A stretch of DNA of 64,000 nt, taken from contig NZ_FOLY01000005.1 in NCBI RefSeq assembly GCF_900112585.1, positions 124,001 to 188,000 on the forward strand, in the 5' to 3' direction. Every line of letters begins with the position of its first letter. Position 1 is the first letter of the stretch. Of the stretch, positions 40,473 to 48,143 are shown piece after piece. The DNA comes from Kushneria avicenniae. Lineage in GTDB: Bacteria > Pseudomonadota > Gammaproteobacteria > Pseudomonadales > Halomonadaceae. The position numbers were made by a program, and so were the translations under genes. Under the pieces are notes generated by a model, which worked only from the letters and a program-made list of their open reading frames with translations, ran no database searches and was not told the origin of the DNA.

Positions 40473-41399
40473 CTACGGGTGGGGTTTGCCCTCACGCCAG
40501 TAGCCCATGGCGGAGACCTGTCGTTTGGGGACGGCCAGCTCATCGATCAGATAGCGACGAATGTTGAGACAGACCTTGGATTCGGACGCAATCCAGGCAT
40601 AAAAGCTGTCGCTGGATTCGGGCACGGACGCCTCCCAGAGGATCTCTTCATCGATATCGATGGCAGGCTCGACGCCGGCATCGGATGACGCCGTCGAAGA
40701 TTGCCTGAGAGGCAGGGTGCGCACGGCCTGGCAAAGCCCCTCGCCGTGACAGCACCGCGTCTCCTCCCGGGGCAGCCAGACGGCGTCGATCCACTGCGGA
40801 ATACAGCGACAGTCCGCTTTCAGGGGCACCTCGAGCAGCGCCTGTACCCGGGGTTTGGGCGCATCGGCAAAACGCTCGTCAAGCTCCTCGATAATCCCCA
40901 TGACGGCGGGCAGGGCGGTTTCATCCGCGACCAGCAGCAGATGCTCGATATTGGCAGGTGGTCGCCACTCGCAGCCGATGGCCTTGCCGGTGTAGTGGAT
41001 GCAGGGAGCATTGATCGAGAGGGCATCCCCCGGGCGGGCCCGGCTTGCCCAGCGTGAGGCGGGGCCGGTATCGCCATGCAGCACAAACTCGATATCCAGC
41101 TCCTTTTGTTCCGGGCGGACCGCGCGAATCGTATAGGTTCGCATGGGCGGACGCTGTTCGGGTGCCATGTTTTTATAGGCGCTGTACCAGTCCTCGCCGT
41201 CGGCAAATCGGGCCGCCATGCCGGCGGTGCTGCCCTCATCCGATGGCGGAAAAAAGAGCTTCACTCTCTGATCCGGCGCAAACGTCGTGGCGATATCCAG
41301 ATCACCGGCCGTGAAGGTGAAATTCACCATGGACGGCGAGATCTGCTCTCGTCGTTTGAGCGTCATGTCAAAAAGCCGATAGGCCGTCGTTGCTGGCAT
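40473..41399 (-). CDS. Siderophore-interacting protein (FAD-dependent ferric-siderophore reductase)
   Basis: A 308-residue protein of the SIP/ViuB family. The flavin-binding segment MRTYTIRAV is near residue 86, the substrate/NAD(P)-binding domain follows (HLLLVADETALPAV near 154), and the C-terminal YAWIASESKVCLNIRRYL signature is near 267-284. It releases iron by reducing the ferric siderophore in the cytoplasm. A run of cysteines (CRC near 196, CC near 213, C near 219) is unusual for SIPs and could bind a metal. It belongs to the minus-strand siderophore locus and has a weak Fur-like site upstream. Confidence 0.92.
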   Translation of the reverse strand: MPATTAYRLFDMTLKRREQISPSMVNFTFTAGDLDIATTFAPDQRVKLFFPPSDEGSTAGMAARFADGEDWYSAYKNMAPEQRPPMRTYTIRAVRPEQKELDIEFVLHGDTGPASRWASRARPGDALSINAPCIHYTGKAIGCEWRPPANIEHLLLVADETALPAVMGIIEELDERFADAPKPRVQALLEVPLKADCRCIPQWIDAVWLPREETRCCHGEGLCQAVRTLPLRQSSTASSDAGVEPAIDIDEEILWEASVPESSDSFYAWIASESKVCLNIRRYLIDELAVPKRQVSAMGYWREGKPHP

Positions 41400-41439
41400 G
41401 TTGGTAACACCTGGGAGTAGGAGGCTGCGTCGCTCGGAG

Positions 41440-41458
41440 AAGAATAATAATATTTCTC
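41440..41458 (-). promoter_or_regulatory. Weak candidate Fur box upstream of the siderophore reductase
   Basis: An AT-rich 19-mer starting AAGAATAATAATA matches the GATAATGATAATCATTATC consensus at 13 of 19 positions. It is 41 bp before the reductase start. It is plausible by position and weak by score. Confidence 0.45.
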
Positions 41459-41534
41459 ATTTGTGTTCAAGACGTCGGCCAGGAAAAGTGACGCTGTTCT
41501 GAATCCTGTCACATCATCGCTTGCATCATTGGAT

Positions 41535-41558
41535 CCGCCGGGCACCGTCACCCGGCGG
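41535..41558. terminator. Hairpin between the sigma-factor gene and the reductase gene
   Basis: Perfect 8-bp arms CCGCCGGG / CCCGGCGG with an 8-nt loop lie 14 bp past the sigma-factor stop. No T-run follows on the minus strand, though TTTT is present on the plus side. Confidence 0.5.
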
Positions 41559-41571
41559 CGCTTTTCGGGCT

Positions 41572-42087
41572 TCAGGATGGCTCATTGGACAGCTCGATCG
41601 CGTTGAGTTCGGTCTGGCAGGCCGTCATGGCCTGGGCGATATAGCGTCCGGCCATGCGCTCGGAAACCCCCAGCCGCTCGCCGATTTCACGCTGGGTCAG
41701 CCCCTCCATCCGGTGCCAGATCAGCGCCTGACGCTGACGTGTGGGCAGCGTCGACAGCGCCTCGCTCAGGCGGTGGACACACTGCTGCTTGCACAGCTCG
41801 GTCTCGGGGCAGGCCCGCGGGCACACCAGCATTGGTGTGAAGGATTCGATGGCGATCAGGTGATTGGCGTAGCGGCGGTGATGGTCGGTGAGCAGATTGC
41901 GTGCGATGCGAAACAGATAGGCCCGCGGATTATCGAGCGCCGGGGTGTCGCTGGCCCTGATCAGGCGCAGATAGACCTCGTGACAAATATCCGCCGCCTG
42001 CTCGTGGCAGGGGAGCTGGCGCTTGAGAAAGCTCATCAGCTGCTGATGATATTCACGGTAGAGCGAGTCGATGGTCGCTGCGTGCAT
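41572..42087 (-). CDS. ECF sigma factor, FecI-like, with a linker cysteine cluster
   Basis: A 171-residue ECF sigma. Region 2 spans residues 5-75 (LYREYHQQLMSFL, DICHEVYLRLIR, PRAYLFRIARNLLTDHHRR) and region 4 spans 105-160 (LSTLPTRQRQALIWHRMEGLTQREIGERLGVSE). It resembles iron-starvation sigma factors, but no FecR-type anti-sigma gene is adjacent and the nearby receptor lacks an N-terminal signalling domain. The linker between the two regions holds C89, C93, C99 and C103 (CX3CX5CX3C), unlike FecI. The gene lies in the siderophore locus and may drive it. No strong Shine-Dalgarno. Confidence 0.88.
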   Translation of the reverse strand: MHAATIDSLYREYHQQLMSFLKRQLPCHEQAADICHEVYLRLIRASDTPALDNPRAYLFRIARNLLTDHHRRYANHLIAIESFTPMLVCPRACPETELCKQQCVHRLSEALSTLPTRQRQALIWHRMEGLTQREIGERLGVSERMAGRYIAQAMTACQTELNAIELSNEPS

Positions 42088-42117
42088 CGTGTAAACCCAC
42101 TGTCCATATCAAGAATG

Positions 42118-42146
42118 CCGGATAACCACGCTCGGTGGTTATCCGG
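42118..42146 (-). terminator. Perfect 12-bp hairpin between dfoC-type and sigma-factor genes
   Basis: CCGGATAACCAC / GTGGTTATCCGG with a 5-nt GCTCG loop lies 37 bp past the synthetase stop. No T-tract follows, so it may be a partial terminator or an mRNA stabiliser that sets different expression of the sigma gene. Confidence 0.6.
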
Positions 42147-42183
42147 TACGGGTCGTGGCCATGGCTGGCAGGTGGCCTGCGCT

Positions 42184-44724
42184 TCAGGGCTCGCCGGTCA
42201 TTCCCGCCGTGTCTGTCACCCCTGAAGTGCTCGTCAGGCACCCGGGGCGCTTTTGATCCTGTGGACGGTACCCGGCGATCGGGTTGATCAGCTCGCCGGC
42301 GAATTGCAGATTCCCGGCCGGGTCGGCCAGATCGATCATCTGACGGTTGTTGCGAAGCTGTAGCCGGTTGAGGCATGAGAGCGTGAAGGTCGGCGCGAAC
42401 AGGTCATATCGCGCAAACTTCTCTGCAAGCTCCGGGTGGCGGCGCTGATAATCGACAACACAGGCCCCGACCCGTTCCCAGAACGTCTGCGCCTCCAGGG
42501 TATTGGTCTCGACCAGAATCTGCGCCAGAAAGCGGAAGAAACAGTCGAACAGGTCAGTGAAGATGGACAGGATGCGCAGATGCTCCGGCACGGCAACGGC
42601 AATGCGACGCGCTGTTTCGGGCAGCGACTGGCCGTTGTCGAAAATGGCGGTCTCCTCGCCGATGTCCTTGAGAATTGCCCCCACCGGCACGTGATCCTCA
42701 AGCTTCAGGATCAGATTCTCACCGTGGGGCATGAAGACCAGGTCGTGGGCGTAGAAGCAGTGCAGCAGCGGTGTCATGTAGGCGGCGAGATAGCGGTCGA
42801 TCCACGTCGCCGCGTCGAGCCCGGAGGCCTTGATCAGCGCCGGCAGCAGCGGGCGGTCTTCGGCATCACGGTGCAGCAGCGCCGCCATGGTCATCAGCCG
42901 CTGATGATCGGCCACCTGCTCACAGGGGCTTTCGCGCCACAGGCAGGCGAGCATCTTCTGATAAGGGCTGTGCTTGTCGCAGGCCGCCTCGAAGCCGGCG
43001 TGGTGATAGCCGAGCGTGGCCACTTCGCGCAGCATGCCAAAGCCACGGGCCTGCAGTTCAGGATCATTGTGGATCACCCCCTGAACCCAGCTGTTGATAG
43101 CCGGCGTGCCGTGCATGTAGTGCGGCGAGAGCCCGCGCATGAAGCCCATGTTGAGAATGGAGAGCGCGAACTTGACGTAGCGGCGCTGCGGACGCGAGGC
43201 GTTGAACCAGGTGCGGATTGACTGCTGCGGCTGGTAATCGTCGTCGCCCTCGCCCAGCAGTACGATGCGCTGCTGGGCGACCTCGCCGGCGAAGGTGATG
43301 GCGAGCTTGTGGCGCCACTGCCACGGATGCACCGGCATGAAGTAGTAGTCGGCGGGGTCAAGCGCCAGCGCTTCCAGCCGGGCCGTGAATCGATCTCGTG
43401 TGGCGTCATCCAGCTCTTCGCACAGCAGGGTCTCGATATCGAGCCCGTCGATGGCGCTGTAGTCGGTACAGGCCCGGGCGACGCCCAGCCACAACGGACG
43501 CACGAGCGCTCCGGCTTCCGGGGCATAGCGGTGATAGTCCTGGGCGTCGAAGCCGATGCGGCCGCTGTTGGCAATGAAGCACGGGTGCCCCTCGCTCATG
43601 GCCGCCTCCAGCGTCTGAAAGTCGGCCAGCGCCAGAGTCTCGGCCTCGGGCAGGTCGCGTCCCAGCTTGTAGGCCATACCGGCCAGCGTACTGGCGATCT
43701 CCTCCAGATAGGTCGGCAGGTTGTCGGGATCGATCCCGAGGCGTTCGCGAAACTCGAGCAGAAAGGCCTCGACTGACAGTGGCTTCAGCTCGGCAGCGGC
43801 GCCGTTTGTGTCCTGCGCGATTTTCTCCAGTGACGTCTTGTCGATCCACCACTGATCGAGTGCCAGCCGGCGTGCCCGGAAGCGATACTGTACTGATGTC
43901 GTTTCGAGACGGTACTCACCCCATCCCGCAGCGTCCGGTGCAACGGCCTGCTCCGGGATCAGCAGGCGTTCGTGGGCAAGCTCGGCAATCGCCTTGATCA
44001 GCAGATCCCGGTTGGCACGCGCCCAGCGCCCTGGCTCGAGATGACCGCAGGCCTGATCAGCGCTCATGCGCTGATGGCGGCGGTCAGTGGCTTCGAAGTC
44101 GGTTCGTGTATGGAACGCCAGATGCGCGGTTTTGTCACCAATCTGGATTTCACGGTCGTAGACGAAGCCGGCACGGCGATTGAGTGGATGAATCCGGGCG
44201 TTGGCAACGTCAGGTTCGACCACGATGCGCTGCGTGGATGGGTCGCTGAACAGAAAAGCGACGATGGTATCGATCACGGCCTGGCTGAAGCCATGGATCG
44301 GGGTGTCGGAGGTCGTCCCCAACGGCGCGACCAGAAAATGCATGCCGCGATCGCCAGGTTGTACCGTGTACTGTTCGCCGACCGGATCATGGCGCGGGTC
44401 GTAGCATTCGACCAGAAACGCGGGCTGACCGTCATGAAGCCCCAGCCAGGCCTGCGCGGCGGTGCTCTCCTCCATGTCGCGATAAAAGCGGCCGACCCTG
44501 TCACGGCTGTCATCGGTCATGCCCCAGAAGCGGGCGTCGGGCTGACTCACCCAGGCATGAACGGTGTCAAGATCCTGTTCGAGGTCGAGCGGTCGCAGCG
44601 ACAGCGTACCAATACCGGACCAGTCACGATGAAAGCGCGCCTCGAAGGCGCCGGTGTGGCCGGAGCGGGTGGCAGACATTCTGCGCTGACCGGCGTGAAA
44701 TAGTGAGGTGGAAAAAGAGTTCAT
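42184..44724 (-). CDS. dfoC: Fused siderophore acyltransferase / NIS synthetase, DfoC type
   Basis: An 846-residue two-domain enzyme. Residues about 25-210 form a GNAT acyltransferase of the IucB/RhbD class, with HAWVSQPDARFWGM and a NRRAGFVYDRE segment. Residues about 225-815 form an IucA/IucC synthetase with GHPCFIANSGRIG, MPVHPWQWRH, RTWFNASRPQRRYVK and MPHGENLILK. The first acylates a hydroxyamine with succinyl- or acetyl-CoA; the second joins units with ATP. This fusion is known from DfoC of Erwinia and Pantoea desferrioxamine clusters. GGAGAGCC precedes the ATG. Product identity is inference. Confidence 0.92.
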   Translation of the reverse strand: MNSFSTSLFHAGQRRMSATRSGHTGAFEARFHRDWSGIGTLSLRPLDLEQDLDTVHAWVSQPDARFWGMTDDSRDRVGRFYRDMEESTAAQAWLGLHDGQPAFLVECYDPRHDPVGEQYTVQPGDRGMHFLVAPLGTTSDTPIHGFSQAVIDTIVAFLFSDPSTQRIVVEPDVANARIHPLNRRAGFVYDREIQIGDKTAHLAFHTRTDFEATDRRHQRMSADQACGHLEPGRWARANRDLLIKAIAELAHERLLIPEQAVAPDAAGWGEYRLETTSVQYRFRARRLALDQWWIDKTSLEKIAQDTNGAAAELKPLSVEAFLLEFRERLGIDPDNLPTYLEEIASTLAGMAYKLGRDLPEAETLALADFQTLEAAMSEGHPCFIANSGRIGFDAQDYHRYAPEAGALVRPLWLGVARACTDYSAIDGLDIETLLCEELDDATRDRFTARLEALALDPADYYFMPVHPWQWRHKLAITFAGEVAQQRIVLLGEGDDDYQPQQSIRTWFNASRPQRRYVKFALSILNMGFMRGLSPHYMHGTPAINSWVQGVIHNDPELQARGFGMLREVATLGYHHAGFEAACDKHSPYQKMLACLWRESPCEQVADHQRLMTMAALLHRDAEDRPLLPALIKASGLDAATWIDRYLAAYMTPLLHCFYAHDLVFMPHGENLILKLEDHVPVGAILKDIGEETAIFDNGQSLPETARRIAVAVPEHLRILSIFTDLFDCFFRFLAQILVETNTLEAQTFWERVGACVVDYQRRHPELAEKFARYDLFAPTFTLSCLNRLQLRNNRQMIDLADPAGNLQFAGELINPIAGYRPQDQKRPGCLTSTSGVTDTAGMTGEP

Positions 44725-44777
44725 CGAAGGCTCTCCTTGTCTGTAAAAGTCACTACGCCGATGGCGTCAGGCGTCCG

Positions 44778-46121
44778 TCAGGCGTCCGTTGGGCGTCGTT
44801 CGGCGCTGGCACGCTCGGGCGTAAAAACGGTGTTGTCCGGGGTGCCGAACGACTGAAACGTGAAGCTTTGTTCGACCGGGTAGACTTCGCGCCCGGTCAG
44901 TTCCCGGATGATGCAGGCGTTGCGATAGCACGCCATGCCCAGATCCGGGGCCACCAGCCCGTGAGTGTGCAGTTCGGCGTTTTGAACAAAGAGATCGTTG
45001 TGGGTGTTGATGCTGTAGTAGCGCCCGACGACATACCGACCGGCGTCGTCCCGGTGGATGCGGTGCTCGATCGGGGCCAGAAAGTCCGGCAGCCGGGGCG
45101 TATAGCCAGTGGCCAGGATCAGCCCCTGGGTCTGGTGAGTGAAGCGTTGTGCCTGCTCGGTATGGCTGAAGGTCAGCTCGAAGCGTCGACGCCCGGGGTT
45201 GTAATGGCACTGCTCAAGCGCAGCGCAGGTCAAAAGATGGGTATCCACCGGGCCATTGAGGCTCATGGTGTAGAGCCGGTCGTAGATGGCATTGATCAGA
45301 TCGAGATTGATGCCCTTGTAGAGTCCTTTCTGTTCGCGGATCAGGCGGTCGCGGGTCGATTGTGGCAGGGCATGGAAATAGTCGATGTAGTCCGGCGAGG
45401 TCATCTCGAGGGTGAGCTTGCCGTACTCCAGCGGGAAAAAGCGTGGCGAGCGGGTCACCCAGTTGAGGGTGTAGCCGTGCTCGTCAATGCCTTCGAGCAG
45501 ATCCAGATAGATTTCTGCAGCGCTCTGGCCGCTGCCGACAAGCGTGATGGCGGGCATCGCCTGCAGCGCGGCCTTGTGCTCCAGATACTCGGAGGCATGC
45601 ACCAGGCGATCGCGATCGTTGCCGCAGCAGGCAGGAATCATCGGCTCCGTGCCGGTGCCGAGCACCAGCCTGCGAGCCCGATGCAGACGCGTTTCACCAC
45701 TGATCGTGTCGCGGCTGTGGACGTGATAGCAGCCCTCCGCCTCGTTGTACTCGACGCGTTCCACATCGCGATTGAAGCGCAGCGTTCTGAGTTGGGTGGT
45801 GACCCATTGGCAGTACTGGTTGTACTCGTTGCGCAGCAGGAAGAAATGTTCGCGGATATAAAAGTTGTAAAGCCGGCCCTGGGATTTCAGATAGTTGAGA
45901 AAGCTGAAACGGCTGGTGGGATCGGCCAGCGTGACCAGATCGGCCATGAACGGTGTCTGCAGCGTGGCATCTTCCAGCAGCAGACCGGGGTGCCAGTTGA
46001 AGCTCGAGCGCCGCTCGAGAAACAGACCGTCGAGATCGTCGATGGGGTCGGTCAGACAGGCCAGGCCGAGATTGAACGGCCCCAGCCCGATGGCGATGAA
46101 ATCGTGAATGCGACTCTGCAT
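44778..46121 (-). CDS. dfoA: FAD/NADPH-dependent amine N-hydroxylase, DfoA/IucD type
   Basis: A 447-residue flavin monooxygenase of the lysine/ornithine N-hydroxylase family. The FAD motif is AIGLGPFNLGLA (about residues 11-22), the NADPH motif LVGSGQSAAEIY near 191 and the family ATGY motif (LILATGYTPRLPDFL) near 336. It makes the N-hydroxyamine that becomes the hydroxamate iron ligand. Its place between decarboxylase and synthetase genes suggests the substrate is a diamine, as for DfoA/DesB. The start is ATG 46121; an upstream TTG at 46148 is less likely. Confidence 0.93.
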   Translation of the reverse strand: MQSRIHDFIAIGLGPFNLGLACLTDPIDDLDGLFLERRSSFNWHPGLLLEDATLQTPFMADLVTLADPTSRFSFLNYLKSQGRLYNFYIREHFFLLRNEYNQYCQWVTTQLRTLRFNRDVERVEYNEAEGCYHVHSRDTISGETRLHRARRLVLGTGTEPMIPACCGNDRDRLVHASEYLEHKAALQAMPAITLVGSGQSAAEIYLDLLEGIDEHGYTLNWVTRSPRFFPLEYGKLTLEMTSPDYIDYFHALPQSTRDRLIREQKGLYKGINLDLINAIYDRLYTMSLNGPVDTHLLTCAALEQCHYNPGRRRFELTFSHTEQAQRFTHQTQGLILATGYTPRLPDFLAPIEHRIHRDDAGRYVVGRYYSINTHNDLFVQNAELHTHGLVAPDLGMACYRNACIIRELTGREVYPVEQSFTFQSFGTPDNTVFTPERASAERRPTDA

Positions 46122-46174
46122 GGAAGTGTCTCTGGTTTGTTGAATCAACGCGCAAATGGCATGGCCTGCCGCAC

Positions 46175-47797
46175 TCAGGTGCGGCCGGCGTCCGCGAACG
46201 TGGCCATGACCGAGGGGGCGACTTCGCTGTCGTATCCGGCGGCGTTGCTGGCGGTCTCGAGGTGGCCATGGTCGGCGACAAATGCCTCACCATGCGCCAC
46301 GATCCGCTCGATCAGCCGGCGCATGTCTTCGATTTGCGTCTGCGGGTTGAGCAGGGTGAATTTGAGATAGAAGCATTCGTCGACTCGAGTGCCGGCAACC
46401 ACGCCTTCACCGCGCCGCGAAAGGGTGTGACGAACGTGGTGGTTGATCGCTTCGATGGTCGCGTCATCGCGGATACCGGCGGGGCGGTAGCGAAATACCA
46501 GGGTGCTTAGCGCGGGCGCTGTCAGCACGTCGATATCATCGCGCTCTTGCAGCAGAGCGTAAGTGCGCCGCGTCAGCGCGATCACGTCGTCGAGATAGCC
46601 ACCCAGTGTGGCGGCTCCCAGCGTGCGCAGGGTCAGCCAGAGCTTGAGGGCATCGAAGCGCCGCGTGGTCTGCAGGCTTTTATTGACCAGATCGGGGGTA
46701 CCCTGGTCGGCCTGGTCCCGTGGGTTGAGGTAGTCGGCATGATAGGTGACGTGGCCGAGCTGGCGGCGGTCGCGCACCAGACAGGCGCTGCAGCTGACCG
46801 GCTGGAAGAAGGTCTTGTGGTAGTCAACGCTGACCGAGTCGGCCTGTTCGATGCCGGCCAGCCAGTGGCGATAGCGCCGCGACAGTAGCAGGCCACCCCC
46901 GTAAGCGGCATCCACGTGCAGCCATATGCCCCTTGACCGGCACAGTTCGGCGATGCCGGGGATTGGATCGATGCTGCCGAAATCGGTGGTGCCGGCGGTC
47001 GCGACCACGGCGAAGGGCAGCAGCGCATCACGATGACAGTCCTCCAGGCGCGCGCGTAGTGCTTCAAGACTCATGCGCTTGTCATCGTCACACGGTACCG
47101 GAATCACGGCATCGTAGCCCAGTCCAAGCAGGGAGGCGGCCTTCTGCACGCTGAAGTGGCTCACCTCGGAGGTGAGAATGCGCAGCCTGCGATAATCGGC
47201 GGGCAACCCATGGTGGCGATTGCCGGCGTGACCGGGCAGCTCGGCGCAGGCCGCGTCGCGGGCAATCATCAGCGCCATCAGGTTGGACTGCGTCCCGCCG
47301 CTGGTGAAGACGCCATCGGCGGCGTCACCAAGGCCGATGCGCGCCGTGGTCCAGTCGATCAGCTTCTGCTCGATCAGCGTGGCACCGGCGCTCTGGTCCC
47401 AGGTCTCCACTGCAGTGTTGAGCGGTGTGGCGATCGCTTCAGCGAGAATCGAGGGCAGGGTGACCGGGCAGTTGAGATGAGCGACGTAGCTCGGGTTGTG
47501 AAAATGGACCGCGTGATCAAGATAGAGCCGCTGAATCTCTTCGAGCCCCGCTTCGACATTCGGGAGTGGACGGTCGAGATCAATGGCGTCGAATTCGGGC
47601 TGCAGCTCGTCGGGCTCGACGCCGCTGAAGGGGCGCTGGTGTCGGCTCAGTGAGTGGTGTACCAGTGACACGCAGCGCTGCATGCCCAGGCGGTAGGCAT
47701 CGAGAGAGTGATCGCCGAACAGGGTCAGCAGGTTTTCCGGCGCCGCCTCGAGGCGGCGCAAGGGTATGGCTGTGGCAAGCTCCGTGTCGTAGCGCAC
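46175..47797 (-). CDS. dfoJ: Group II PLP-dependent amino acid decarboxylase, DfoJ/DesA type
   Basis: A 540-residue group II decarboxylase. FHNPSYVAHLNCPV is near residue 100, VFTSGGTQSNLMALM (PLP phosphate site) near 163, WLHVDAAYGGGL near 291 and VDYHKTFFQPVSCSA with the PLP lysine near 330. In siderophore loci these enzymes decarboxylate lysine to cadaverine (DesA/DfoJ) or diaminobutyrate; sequence alone does not decide. The start is a GTG behind a strong AGGAGG. It is the first gene of the minus-strand operon, directly under a Fur-box match. Confidence 0.92.
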   Translation of the reverse strand: MRYDTELATAIPLRRLEAAPENLLTLFGDHSLDAYRLGMQRCVSLVHHSLSRHQRPFSGVEPDELQPEFDAIDLDRPLPNVEAGLEEIQRLYLDHAVHFHNPSYVAHLNCPVTLPSILAEAIATPLNTAVETWDQSAGATLIEQKLIDWTTARIGLGDAADGVFTSGGTQSNLMALMIARDAACAELPGHAGNRHHGLPADYRRLRILTSEVSHFSVQKAASLLGLGYDAVIPVPCDDDKRMSLEALRARLEDCHRDALLPFAVVATAGTTDFGSIDPIPGIAELCRSRGIWLHVDAAYGGGLLLSRRYRHWLAGIEQADSVSVDYHKTFFQPVSCSACLVRDRRQLGHVTYHADYLNPRDQADQGTPDLVNKSLQTTRRFDALKLWLTLRTLGAATLGGYLDDVIALTRRTYALLQERDDIDVLTAPALSTLVFRYRPAGIRDDATIEAINHHVRHTLSRRGEGVVAGTRVDECFYLKFTLLNPQTQIEDMRRLIERIVAHGEAFVADHGHLETASNAAGYDSEVAPSVMATFADAGRT

Positions 47798-47871
47798 GAC
47801 GTATCCTCCTGAAGTTGGGGTGGCGGCGTGACGCAGTCAGTCAATGAGATGGCCGCGTCGGCATAATCAAT

Positions 47872-47890
47872 GAGAATGAAAATCATTAAA
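47872..47890 (-). promoter_or_regulatory. Fur box upstream of dfoJ-type gene
   Basis: The 19-mer beginning GAGAATGAAAATCATTA matches the Fur consensus at 15 of 19 positions. It lies 75 bp upstream of the decarboxylase GTG. Repression by Fe-Fur is inferred. Confidence 0.75.
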
Positions 47891-48039
47891 TTAAGGCGCC
47901 GGTCAGGAAGACGCGCAAGTGCCTGTTTTCTGAACCGGATTGACAATTCTTTGCAAAACAACGCCCTAAAGAATTAAGTAAACGCTGAAGAAAGGCGTAA
48001 TCATGCGGCTGAAAGGGGAAAAGGCAATTGCAAACGCTT

Positions 48040-48058
48040 GTTAATGAGAATTATTATT
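48040..48058 (+). promoter_or_regulatory. Fur box upstream of the TonB-dependent receptor gene
   Basis: GTTAATGAGAATTATTATT matches the 19-bp Fur consensus at 15 of 19 positions, 86 bp before the receptor ATG. The whole 47798-48143 interval is an AT-rich divergent promoter region with no gene. Confidence 0.78.
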
Positions 48059-48143
48059 TTGTGCGGATGCGCTAAATAAAGACCAAAAGCTGACGCCGTA
48101 GTGGCGACGTATTTTTGTCGAGTCAGGGGGAGTTGTCTTACCA

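Noticed and set aside
41572-42087. Classical FecI-FecR-FecA surface signalling system
   Set aside because: No FecR-like gene is present nearby and the receptor at 48144 goes straight from signal peptide to TonB box, without the signalling domain.
44703-46370. 555-codon plus-strand frame opposite the N-hydroxylase gene
   Set aside because: Antisense of a gene with intact FAD and NADPH motifs; no independent coding signal.
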